This document shows positions 1-12,500 of a stretch of 64,000 nucleotides of DNA, in pieces. The stretch is from Telmatactis stephensoni (Eukaryota > Cnidaria > Anthozoa > Actiniaria > Isophelliidae), in assembly GCA_029948255.1 (NCBI GenBank), contig JALIZF010001832.1, positions 186,001 to 250,000 on the forward strand. The letters run 5' to 3'. A program made the position numbers and the translations under genes. The notes below the pieces were generated by a model. The model did no database searches, was not told the DNA's origin, and worked only from the letters and a program-made list of their open reading frames with translations. The number at the start of each line of letters is the position of its first letter. Position 1 is the first letter of the stretch.

Positions 1-2134
1 AAAGATAATGAGATAAAGAGACTTACGAAAGACAACAAGCAGAAAGAAGAGGATATTGAAAATCTAAATCATGACAATAAACTGAAAGATGTTGCCATAG
101 AAAATATCAATGCCATATCAAGAGATCAAACAGACAGGATAGAAGAACTGGAAGAAAGATTAAGAGAAGTGGAAAAAGCAATGGAAGATGAAATAAAGAA
201 AACAAGGTTTGTTGACTGTTCTTATGAAGGATCTATAACATCTGAGCATGAATATTGCAATGTTGTCTGCAATATGGGAAAATTATATGTGTCCACTATA
301 TTTCTTATTGTAGAATCTGAACTAGCTAGACATGTAATCTGTTATAATTTACACATTACACATGTTGCAGTTATTGTGCATACAGATGCATTATATATCG
401 CAATGTGGTGAATTATTGTATAAATTTTTCTCTTCAGTGACCTTCATAAATTTGAGCTACCACAGACGGCTAGCAGCACAATCTCAGAGTGGCAGGTTGT
501 TAGACATGGTACTTCAAAGAAACAAGCAGTAGAACAGTTTCCACATCACATGGACAGTCTATCAGGATTTGATGATGAAAGATTTGATAAGTATATGCGT
601 AAGAATTCCAATTCCAGCATTGAGTCTGACAGTTACTCAGAGGTCAACAGTGACAGGCATTCCTTTGTCGGAAGTATGGATTCCTTGAACACTTGTAATA
701 GATCGGAAAGGGGAACTAATGATGATGTCAATTCAGAAATGAACAGAATTGAACCACTGTGTTCAAGCAACGTGAATCTGCACCCCACTCAAGTAGGCAG
801 TACACAACCAAATATACCTACAACAGAACCATTGGGGGGAGTTGTTAGTCATTCAGAAGCAGCTTTGCCATCGTCAAGCAGTGCCAGTCACCTCAACTCT
901 ACATTCCCCAATAGATTACCACCTACCACTTTGGGTTCACATCCTTGTCGGGCACCATTTAATGTACCCCTTAATGTACCCCTTTCTTCTAGTGGAGCCA
1001 CAACAGTCCCAGGTATACTTCCAGGGGTCTCTGGACCACCTGGTGTCCCTGGACCACCTGGTGTCCCTGGACCACCTGCACTTTCAGTTGGTAACTCTTT
1101 CACAAGCTTTCCCCCAGGAACATTTCCAAATTTTATCAGCAATTACAATGCTCTTCTATCTTCTGCTGTTGGTAATGGCTTACAACCTGCTGCCACGGGA
1201 CCACGTGTCAGTACTGTTCCTCCTACCAGTAGTAATGGCCAAACTGCCTCAAGAAGTGCTCCTCTTGGTCCCACTAAGACATCTAAAAAACCAGCAGATA
1301 AGTTTTCAACTTTTGATAAACTCATGGAAGCTCTGAGGGATAAGTTACCTATGTATACAAGGTAAGAAAGAAAATTAGTGATATCACCAGTTATTATTAA
1401 AGTTTGTTCAAATGTTAAATGCAAGTGGCTAATGTAACGCACAGAGGCTAGTGTGCTGAAGTGCATGGTTGTGCACTCAAGCCTCATTGCTATGGCCTGT
1501 AAAGCCTGTTTTTTTCAAATGGGATGCAAGCACAATTTCACTGACATAACATGGACACAAGTACAAGAAAAGGAAAACATAATTCAATCCTTGTGCGTGT
1601 GAAATTAACTAGGCTTTACAGATCCCATTGAGTTCATTTCAAGCTGAGTTTGTGCTGTCTGTTTTGCCACAAAGGTTTTCTTTCTCCCAGTAAAATACTG
1701 AGAGATCAATGTTAGTGCACTTGCCAATATTATTAAATAGTGAGTTAGCAAATGCAATGAGACATAGGACAAGGTGACGAAAATATCACATTTGTTCCAT
1801 GACGCAATGTATGTCACTATGCCATTTCACTTGTTTTCAAGTCCTCTTGACGTCAGGAACGTCAACAGTCATTTCAAGCTAAATTCATCACCATGATTAG
1901 CATCCTCATTCACATCATGTTTGCTACATCACTTTATTGTGCTTATGGTGTTATTAGTTAAAATAAAAAGCATTTATCTTTTCAATATGAAATTTCTTAT
2001 TTAGGCCTGAATTGATGGTATATTTGAAGAAAGCTAAAGATTCATTTGGAAGTAATGGTTTTAAAGGCAAAGATATCTCTGAAATAGTGGCAAGAGTGTC
2101 ACAAATAGTTAATGATGTTAGCCACAGCAGTTAG
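1..2134 (+). CDS. 3' end of a coiled-coil protein with TTC3/DZIP3/RNF214-like C-terminal block (partial)
   Basis: Three exons read through in one frame: 1-206, 438-1361 and 2005-2134 (stop TAG at 2132-2134), with GT at 207 and 1362 and AG at 436-437 and 2003-2004. The first exon is a charged heptad-like coiled coil rich in E, K, D and N; the gene starts upstream of the window. The second exon is a low-complexity S/P/G-rich linker with a short collagen-like GPPGVP stretch. The last part, from FDKLMEALRDKLPMYTR through the third exon (RPELMVYLKKAKDSF...ISEIVARVSQIV), is a compact helical block. From memory it resembles the block that precedes the RING finger in TTC3, DZIP3 and RNF214 ubiquitin ligases. 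Here the protein stops 7 residues later with no RING, which is odd for that family. The exon structure is well supported; the family call is tentative, and another coiled-coil scaffold protein is possible. Confidence 0.75.
1031..1077 (+). repeat. 18-bp coding tandem repeat (GPPGVP)
   Basis: The unit CTGGACCACCTGGTGTCC occurs about 2.6 times in frame inside the second exon of the coiled-coil gene and encodes a short collagen-like Gly-Pro-Pro-Gly-Val-Pro run. It is too short to form a collagen helix and is best read as linker expansion. Confidence 0.8.
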
Positions 2135-3042
2135 CTTTAATTTCTAGTTTTATTTAAGTACAGAAACGTTTATATAGAATAACCAAAAAAGATTATTGGA
2201 CATTTAAATCAATGTTTTTTTACAAATGCAAGTACTGTACCTTTATGTGATATCCTGTAATAGGATTTGGGTCATGATTTTGAAGTGGGTCACAATTTAG
2301 AATCACTTCGACAGAGTAGAGAATCAGTCTGCAAGTTAAAGTTCCTGATCTTTTTTTCAAAACTCCTCTAAATGTACATACTATCAAGTATTACCATGTT
2401 ACAGTTCATTTTTCCATTTAGGTAGAATATGCAAACAGTATGACAAACATTTGTTCTTGATGCAGTTTCAACCATTTTCATATTTACGACATTGACAATC
2501 ATTTTGAACACCTGTGAATAAGATGTCATATTGCTTGCTTGATATCTGATAGAGTAGCTTTTAGTGAGTCATGGCAGGATATTTATATATTTTTATAGAT
2601 GTGACACTGAACAGCCACGACAGGGTGTGGCACAATTCACTCATACAAAAACTGCTCTATTCTTATTATTGGATCATATTAACTTAAATTTTTGCAAAGT
2701 GGTGCACTAATCATTTGATCATTGTTAACATTTATATTTACAGTACGTCAAAAATTAAGAGAAGAAACACTGTTTTGTTAAAGATACCTATAATTACAAT
2801 ATTATCTGTATATAGAAGTTATTCAAATTAAAAGATGAACTTGTTTTGTTACAATTTACAAAACAACAGGCTCAACATGTTGTGTGTTGATATATAGAAG
2901 ATGTATGAAAGACTTATAGAGTACATTCATATGACCAAGAATGGCATGGTCATGAAATGGTACAGTTACTGCAGGAATTTTGAACTTTGTTATAGACATC
3001 ATGGCAATGACACAGTTATGGCATGGCCCTGTCCATTCCTAT

Positions 3043-3152
3043 TCTCCCTCGCAGCCACTACCAGTGTCTTCACGCTAGAGTTGCATGTCGACACTGGGTA
3101 GCTTAGGAGAGAAAGCGTTGCATGATGACACTGGTAGCGGCTGTGAGGGAGA
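3043..3152. repeat. Imperfect inverted repeat, small MITE candidate
   Basis: The left arm TCTCCCTCGCAGCCACTACC pairs with the right arm GGTAGCGGCTGTGAGGGAGA with a single mismatch, and the ACTGG/CCAGT sequence inside extends the pairing. No clear target duplication was found. Confidence 0.5.
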
Positions 3153-3368
3153 CTAGTCCATTCCTCACTCGTACAAAATCTGCTCCAACCCAAATTTCCT
3201 GCCTTCTAGAGGTTTTTGCACCCACAATGGTTTCCCCACAACCATAATGACATGCCCATCCCCTTTGTAAATCAATACAATGTAAGAATAATACACTGAA
3301 ATAATGGTAAAATAAGGTTTTACTCAAAGTTCAGCCAGTACTGCTCTAAACCAGAGCATTATAATGTC

Positions 3369-3374
3369 TTTATT
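3369..3374 (-). promoter_or_regulatory. Candidate poly(A) signal of WDR12
   Basis: AATAAA on the minus strand (TTTATT on plus), 139 bases past the WDR12 stop codon. This is the nearest canonical hexamer and a reasonable distance for a short 3' UTR. Confidence 0.5.
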
Positions 3375-3512
3375 TGTCTAGAAATTGACTTGGATAAAAA
3401 TTATGTACAACAATGAGTGTACACTTTGGATGTAAGGTGTATGTCTACAACAGTAATGATACTATATTTCCTCAGATATTCTTGTATGCATCCAATCATT
3501 ATCTTGAGCATC

Positions 3513-6500
3513 TTATGGTGAATCTCCTCCATCACTTTGTTCTGGTGCTTTCCACCCATCAGCAGACACTTGGTAGATGATTAACTGGTTGTCAGCGCCC
3601 CCACTCAGTACATGCTGAAAACAGTAATAGTGTACACTAATGTTCTTGTTGGGGTTTGGAGTGCCTTGTAAAAATTCTAGATAAACAGAAATGGGTGCCA
3701 TCCCTCTTTGTGTAGACAATAAAGTTTTGGATATTTTTGAAAGTATATGCTTATGTCAATAAATTAAACTACTAGGTTGTACTTTACCTTTGGTTTTGTC
3801 CAGTCAATACACATGACTTTATCTTGGTGTCCAGTCATAGTGTAAAGAGGTGTATAAGGACTGTAAGAACAACAACAACAATGGGATGAAGTTTTCTTTA
3901 CAACAAAGGAGACATTGAGAAAATTCATAAAGGCTGCCCACCACTTAATTAATTTAATTTATTGCAAGTGGTATTGATTTTTACCAATCAATGATTTTGT
4001 CAGAAAAGACAACACTTGAGCCAACAAAGTAAGTAGATTCCTGGCGAAGTTGTTTGAAAGGTGGTTAGCACTAACGCAGGATCAAATCTTTAAGACAATC
4101 ATTCATTTTAATCCCAGGTTAAAACTAGGAAGGTGATTACATGAGATTGGAACAAACTCAGGCTGGTATGAATTCATACTATTGTCCATACAAATCCTTA
4201 ATCATGTTGACATGGGAACCCAGGAATGAGATCAGGACAGTGTTGGTATTCGTGTGGGTCACTTAACAAATTTGAATGAATCATCCTGGACTGAATTCAG
4301 ACCAGTTTCCCATGTAAATGTAAATCCATTTCAAATCAGTCCAGAATTTCAAAAGCTTATGCTAGTTTTGCCAGCCATACTTTCTTGACATTTAATTCAA
4401 TTATATATTTCATACCACTACCATGTAAATGTATTATATTCCTAGCTGACCTTGTACCATCGTGAGTTTGTTCTGGTCTCATGTAATCGCCTTCTAAGTC
4501 ACCTATTGAATAACTGGGTCCCGTTGTATACTGTATGTACATAAGGGACTGGTCATTATTTACAGGGAGGGGGGCTAGTGCATATGAATAAGGTAACTGT
4601 TCAATTTTTGATGGCCCCTCCCCCTTTCTACATACATACACATAACATTCTTACAGAGTGAGCGTAAAAATCTGTGCCCCCTCTATTTGCACCAGTCCCC
4701 CCTCCCTGTAAATAATGTCCAGCCCCTAAATAAGTTCATTCATTCAAGGATTACCTCCGTGTGTCCCACAACTTGACTGTAGTATCATAAGACCCTGATG
4801 CTAACTCAAACTCGTTGCTAGGAGACCATGCTAATGATGAAACCCATCCCTGATGAGATGTTAGTGTTCCTTTGATAACTTGGCCATCTGTTAACACAGT
4901 TTCACAAATATAATGAGACCACTGACCTTAAAAGCATGAAAAGTGGATAGCATCTGATTTGATATTATAAAAATTGACAAACTACAAACTTTATTGAAAA
5001 AACTAAGAAAATTTACAAGAGATCTATAAAAACTATTTATGCATAAATATCTGAATAACCAATTTATATGCAATTGATATAGATTATAAAATTTGTAACA
5101 ACTAGAGTGGACCTATATTCAGTACCTTCAGGCCATATATCTAAACAATAAATTCTAATATAGACATGTCACTCTATAATTCCAAAAAAATTAATAACTC
5201 CTAATATATGAATAAAAAGAAAAAAAATTGAAAAATTTGATATTATATAATTATATTTTTGTGAAATAAAAATAATGTGTGTGTGTGTGATATATGTCCC
5301 AAATTTCTCAGATAACATTTTGTCCAGTGCAGGGTTTCAGTAATTTTTTGAATTAGGAGGCTGGCTTCAAAAATAGCCAGCTGTTTGTAAATGAGATATG
5401 GAATCCATCGTAAAATAGCCAGTGATAAGAGGTAAAGTACCATAAAGAAGGCAGCAGTAAACCACTGGTAACCACATTAATGAAACTTTTGCCACTGAAT
5501 AAGCATTTACCAGATTGAGACCATTATTGTGTCTAAGTGTAAACAAGGCCAAGTAATAACCAATAAATGTAGAAAAATGTTGTAACACTAAAGGAGGAAG
5601 GAAGCATCATAAACTCACCTTTTATTCTAGGATCCCATAATCGAATGAACTTGTCAGCACTACCAGACGCTAGACATTTTGACAAAGGTGAGTATGCAAT
5701 GCTACAGAAGCATTTGGAACCAGTCTGCAAAAGAAAAAGCCAAGAAGATTCAGGATCAGGGTAACCTTATGATGACAAACTGTTTTTATCAGAAGCCTAA
5801 AACCAGACCCCAACTGAGACCCCATTTTAACCTGCTCTGATCAAAAAAGAAATACACATACAACACCATGGTTCTTACTAAAGTCTGCGTGTTCATTCCA
5901 GCTACTACATCCCATACACGAATACAATGATCCCAGCCTGCACTACAAATGGTAATTTTGTCCATCCATAAGACTGACGATACTGCCTGGGTGTGGCCAG
6001 ACAGCGTCATTAAAGGTGTCTGTAAGAAAGATATCAGTATAGGCATTAAATTCACTAGCCAGACAAAAAACAGTAGTACAGGAATATCATTCCGTCTCCA
6101 TTTTTTGTTGTTGTGTTTTCTACAACTAGTATAGCTTGTATTGAAACACCTTTACCCTTCATCAAGATCTCTCATTATAATGTACATGATGGCAGAAGAC
6201 AATCTTCCAAAACACATCTCTTGCAAAATTTCAAATGATCAACTTAAGTCCTGGAGTGCTGCAACACTGCATGCAACACAGAATTACAAAGTGTGTCAAT
6301 CCCTGCAATAGTTGCACATAAAGTTATAGGTTTAGGAATGAGTTCTGCTTCAATAACTTTTTCTGCAATGTTGCATGGTGCAAAGTGTCTGGGCATTGTG
6401 CACTGTGATTCAAAGAATAAAGATAAAAATACTTGAAATTCCAGTTTTAAGAAAATACCAAATAGTTTTTGTTTTTATTTCACATGATATGACATACATT

Positions 6501-9500
6501 GTACAAGTACAAAAAATGTTGATATGGCTTACCCTTGTCGTTGCTTTTTTATTTGTACCATTTAATTTATGTTTCTTTTTGCTACTTCCATCTTCTTGAT
6601 CTGGGTCATCTGCTGCATCAATATCTGGTACTACATTAAAACATACAAACTTCTCTCAGCTTACACTTTGCACCTATAAAAAGTCTTTCTTTGACACTCT
6701 AAATTTCTAGTACTTTGTTGAACTAAAATTTCTTGAGCATCTGCAAAGGTCCATGCATGTATTTATGATTGCAAAACTACCAGTACTGTTCTTAGATTTA
6801 GCAAATTGAAGATGGTTTTGAGTTGTCTGTCCTCTTATTGACATACTCTTGACTGCATCATAAAATGTTCAAAACTCAAGTGGAATCACAGGCACAGCAA
6901 GTGGTTTCACTGCAAAGTTTTGGACATTTTATGGCGTCAAGAGTGCGTCAATAAGAGGACAGACAACTCAAAACCATCTTCAATTCGTTTTTTTACAACT
7001 GACAATTATTTGAGATACATGTAAAAGTTAAAAATCCTTTTCACACAGGGCAACAGAATGAGCGTGCGTGCTGAAACGCTTCAGCAGTGTGTCTGTCCTC
7101 TTATTGACACACTCTAATCAGCCAATCAGATCGTGAGATTAGTGTCAAGTGCTGTAAAAAATGCTATTCAGTATAGTTAGTTGTGAAGAATAAAACATTT
7201 ATAGACCACTTTCATAATTCAGTTTTTTCCAGTAGAGAAAATGAGGGCCTTGTGCAAGAAATTATCAATGCTATGTGAGAAATTACTTCAAGACAAATAT
7301 TTTCAGAAAATTTTATCACTTTTGGTTCAATATCAAAAAAGTTATGCGCTGTCAAAAATAGAGAGTTTTGTATGTAATTTTGACCAAAAGCCTTGGTAGC
7401 CTCGTTTTGGTGCATTTTCAGAATTTTAAATCCCCATATCTTGTCAAGGATTTAATGTTTTGTTTTGAAAATTGCACAAATTATCAAAATCAATAACCTT
7501 AATAATTTCAAATTGATACAGTTCCAGACATAGTACTTTTTCACTATTTATGCTAATTAGCAGCGGCCATTATGAAAGTCGTGTATTAGGGATGATGATT
7601 TCACTTATCCAACCTGCAGACCATAATTTCAGTGTCTTGTCCCATGAGCAACTGCAAAACTACAATCAATAATACAAACGTAAAACATTATTATCTTTAC
7701 TTTTATTACTGCCTAATTCACAAATACTTACTCTAGTGTGTGAAGGATCAACTGCTATACAGTCTACACTTTGAGTGTGGCCCTTGCAAATATGGACACA
7801 TGTGAGAGAATCAGTTGTTGAGGACCACTACAAAAACAAGAATATGGAATGTATCATCTATTACTGATTTATTTTTACAGACCATGCAGTGATGGTCTAT
7901 AGATTTTTCACTATAGAAACACAGTCTGCGGTACTTTACAAACCTCAGATAATCTTATCGACTGGTCCTGTGATGAACTAAGTATTAAGCCTCTGTTTTC
8001 ATCTACAAGCAAAGACAAATAAATAAATCAATGAAAAGGGTTACATCCTTGAAGTTTTCTTGACAATTCTTTTGATACAGATTTCTATTCATTCACTTTT
8101 TCTTTTCATTTTGGTACTGTACCTTTTGATATCCACTTTACAGCTTTAACCGGACCAGAATGTCCAACATATGTATTCAGACAATCACCTATAGGAAAGA
8201 ATAAAGGACCAAGAATAAATTAATATACTTTTTATTCAAGTCAAATTAATTAAGGATTGAATAAAGGATGGACACACCCAGACAGTATCTGGTATTCAGC
8301 TATTGTCCATTTAACAGCTGCATGTTTTGGAGGTTGTACTTCAATGACAATGATTTTAATAAATTTCTTAACACTTTTTGTTTTCCTTAGAATCTAGATC
8401 ATGATACAAGACTATGCAATTTTTATTTAAGTGTCCAATGTCTTCTTGTGCACTAACTGGGGTACACTGTACTCTCTCTCTCACACACACACAAACACTA
8501 CCAGTACATTCTAATAATCTAATGCACACAACTCTCAGCTCACTCGTTCATTTTTACTGAGGGAGGAAAACCAGAGGACCTGGAGAAAAACCCTGGAAGA
8601 AAGGGAGAGAACAAACTAACAAACTCAAGCCACATGTGTTGACCCATGTAGGAATCAAACCCACGACCACAGGGGTGACAGACTGGTGCTTTTAACTGCT
8701 CGGCCACCCTTGCTTCCTAAATCAGTAACATGTAATTACATTACTGACATTTCAAGTGTTGGCCCATTATTGGATAAAAAGAGTGAAAGGCCAAGGCTTG
8801 AAATGTTGGTAATGTAAGCACTCATTCTATAAGGTGTTGACGATTTCCATTCATTCCTTATGATATTATAATAGAAACAGAGATATGGGTATCATTGTTG
8901 CTAGCTGATACTTGGTAAAACTCTGGTACCTTTCCTATTATAACCATTCCAGTAGTCTTTCTTATTTACCTTGATAATTCCATATATTAACACTATTATC
9001 ATAACTCCCTGTAAGTATACTAAAGCATAGAAAAATGCATTATTAGTTAAAACTGTTGGGAAGTTAATTCACAGGTGTTTACAGCACGCAGTCCTATTAT
9101 ATATACCTGTTATTATTGTATTCACATGTATACATTTTTATCTCTGCATTATTTTTATCTCTCTGCAAAGCCCCTGGCTGTGGTTGCACAAAGAGTGGAT
9201 AGTGCTATCTGTTTTCTGGATAAATTTTTATCTAGAGGATGAATTTTGGCCCACAACTTGCAAATTTTGGCCTGCAACCCACAACCCGCACATTAGTCAT
9301 ACTGAAATTTCCTAGAAAATACCAATGTTATCCACAAGATAAGAATTTATCCAATGATGTTCACTATCCACCATTCCTGCAGCTGGGGCCAGTTCTCAAA
9401 CATTACATGGGAGACGACCAAGATACATAAAGTTGCAGATTTTGTAATCAGGCACGATAATAGAATGATGTTCCATAAACTTATGGTTGTCAATGATTTA

Positions 9501-12500
9501 GTTTTGTTTTTTATCAGATGTTTCAGTTGCATATACTACTACCTTCATTGGTGAAGTGACAGCTAATCTAAATTCAGAGCACACGTATGTGAATACTTAA
9601 GACAGTGATATTTTATGGTTATGAGCTTAAATAGGTAATCATGAACAATCTGCACCGTACCGTAAGTGGTCGGTAAGGTAACGGTAAATGGTCGGCAAGT
9701 GGTCGGTAAGGTAACGGTAAGTGGTAGGTAAGTGGTCGATAAGTGGTCGGTAAGTGGTCGATAAGTGGTCGGTAAGGTAACGGTAAGTGGTTGGTAAGAT
9801 AACGGTAAGGTAATGGTAAAATGTGGTCGGTAAGGTAACGGTAAGATGACAGTAAGGTAACGGTAAGGTAACGGTAAGATGACGGTAAGGTAACTGTAAG
9901 ACGGTAAGGTAATGGTAAGGTAACAGTAAGGTAACGGTAAGATGACAGTAAGGTAACGGTTAGGTAACGGTAAGATGACAGTAAGGTAACTGTAAGATGA
10001 CGGTAAGGTAATGGTAAAGTGACGGTAAGGTAACGGTAAGGTAACGGTAAGTGGTCGACGAACCGAGTTACCGACCACTTACCGTACGGTGCAGATTGTT
10101 CACGATTACCGCTTAAATACTTTACCAGTCAGAACAGCTAGACACAGAGCTAACCCAATCATCATGTATTAAAATATTATCTGGTCTTGGTGCTTCATGT
10201 TTTACAATGTATTCTATATCCACAACACTTTCCTAAAACAAAAATAGAAGAAAAAGAATATTTGATTACAATCAACAATGATTTTATTATATATTAATAC
10301 CATGGCATGAGAGATTTTGGTGATAAAATGTCTCTGAAGCTCAGGGAGGTTTAGTTAAAGTCCTCCCAAGGCTGAGGATCCAATATTTCCTCATTCTATT
10401 CATGAATTAGGGATGTTCTGATTAGGAAACATTCCTCTAGGACCAAAGGATTTTGAGGTGATCATGGTATTATAAAATATATAAGTTCTCTATTGAGCAC
10501 AAACACACATACTGGGTTTTCTAGTAATGACCAAAAAGAAAACAATGCAATATTATTGGGTCCAGTTTTAAGGCTGGTAACATTTGTAAATCCAGCTTTA
10601 AGTTAGAAAAAATAGTTTACCAATTACGATGCCAACTCTGAAGTATCACACTCAAATTATGGCCGCAATATTATCCTACCGTTGATATTTTGTTATTCTC
10701 CATGTGCTTTTGTATATTATCTTGTAAGTATTCATTGTTGATGAGAAAGTCAAATTGCACTTCTTGGTTGATTTCCTCATTGTCTGTATCTGTAAATAAT
10801 GTAAAAGAAGTAAACAGTGGTTCATTGCCATGTACGATTTGGAAATTTGTTTTAATTATTTTATCACATTCTGGAATAAAAGTACTAGGCAGTTACAAGA
10901 GTTTGCAGGTATTTAAGAAAATTATGTGTGACCTGACAATGTGACCCTCACAAATATAGTTTCATAACCTGGGGCCACATTTCTCAAAAACAAACTGATA
11001 ACTTTTTGGGCCTTTTAATTTATGGAGAAAATTACATAGCATGCAAACATCCATAAACTTTTCTGCAAAATCACAGAAATTCAAAATGAGATGTGCACTT
11101 TGAGAAACACCTGAAAAACTTTATCAGTACAGGTCCATAAAGTTATTGGGTCTTTAGAGAAATGGGTAATCATAAACAATCTACACCATACAGTAAGTGG
11201 TCAGCAAGGTAATGGTAAATGGTCAGTAAGGTAACAGCATGGTAAGGTGACGGTAAGGTAACGGTAAGGTGATGGTAAGGTAACGGTAAGGTAACTGTAA
11301 GGTAACGGTAAGGTGACGGTAAGGTAACAGTAAGGTAACTGTAAGGTAACGGTAAGGTAACTGTAAGGTAACGGTAAGGTGACGGTAAGGTAACAGTAAG
11401 GTAACTGTAAGGTAACGGTAAGGTAACTGTAAGGTAACGGTAAGGTAACGGTAAGGTAACGGTAAGGTAACGGTAAGGTAACTGGTAACGGTAAACGGTA
11501 AAGGTGACGGTAAGGTAACAGTAAGGTAACTGTAAGGTAACGGTAAGGTAACTGTAAGGTAACGGTAAGGTAACTGTAAGGTAACGGTAAGGTGACGGTA
11601 AGGTAACGGTAAGGTAACTGTAAGGTAACGGTAAGGTAACTGTAAGGTAACAGTAAGGTAACTGTAAGGTAACGGTAAGGTAACTGTAAGGTAACTGTAA
11701 GGTAACTGTAAGTAATGGTAAGGTAACTGTAAGGTAACGGTAAGGTAACGGTAAGGTAACGGTAAGGTGACGGTAAGGTAACGGTAAGGTAACTGTAAGG
11801 TAACGGTAAGGTAACTGTAAGGTAACGGTAAGGTGACGGTAAGGTAACCGTAAGGTGACAGTAAGGTAACAGCAAGGTAACTGTAAGGTAACTGTAAGGT
11901 AACAGTAAGGTAACTGTAAGGTAACAGTAAGGTAACTGTAAGGTAACTGTAAGGTAACAGTAAGGTAACTGTAAGGTAACAGCAAGGTAATGGCAAGGTG
12001 ACAGTAAGGTAACGGTAAGGTGACGGTAAGGTAACTGTAAGGTAACGGTAAGGTGACGGTAAGGTAACCGTAAGGTGACAGTAAGGTAACAGCAAGGTAA
12101 CTGTAAGGTAACTGTAAGGTAACGGCAAGGTGACAGTAAGGTAACTGTAAGGTAACTGTAAGGTAACGGCAAGGTGACAGTAAGGTAACGGTAAGGTAAC
12201 AGCAAGGTAACTGTAAGGTAACTGTAAGGTAACGGCAAGGTGACAGTAAGGTAACTGTAAGGTAACGGTAAGGTAACTGTAAGGTAACGGTAAGTGGTTG
12301 ATGAACTGAGTTACCCACCACTTACCATATGGTGCAGATTGTTCACTACTACCAGAGAAATGGGCCCCGCATATCACTGAGAAATGCTAATATTACCCTC
12401 ATCTATCTGTGACAGAATTCCATTGATAAGAGCATTTAATTCATCTTGACTTGCTTTAGCTGGCAAAGAGAATGGTGTGTCTGCTATGGCATACCTAACA

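Larger units (their letters stand above)
2135..3512. other. Intergenic region between convergent genes
   Basis: No coding exon is visible. The region carries the 3' untranslated sequence of both convergent genes. It also holds an imperfect hairpin at 3043-3152 whose arms (TCTCCCTCGCAGCCACTACC and its near reverse complement) flank about 50 bp, probably a small MITE. Confidence 0.6.

Noticed and set aside
8640..8713. Possible tRNA gene (Leu/Ser-like A and B boxes)
   Set aside because: No acceptor stem or anticodon arm of good quality, and it is fused to a SINE body.
11170..12377. Three overlapping minus-strand ORFs of 345-384 codons encoding [11 protein letters not shown] repeats
   Set aside because: They are a by-product of an 11-bp minisatellite whose minus strand has no stop codon in any frame; the same holds for the 171-codon ORF at 9563-10078.
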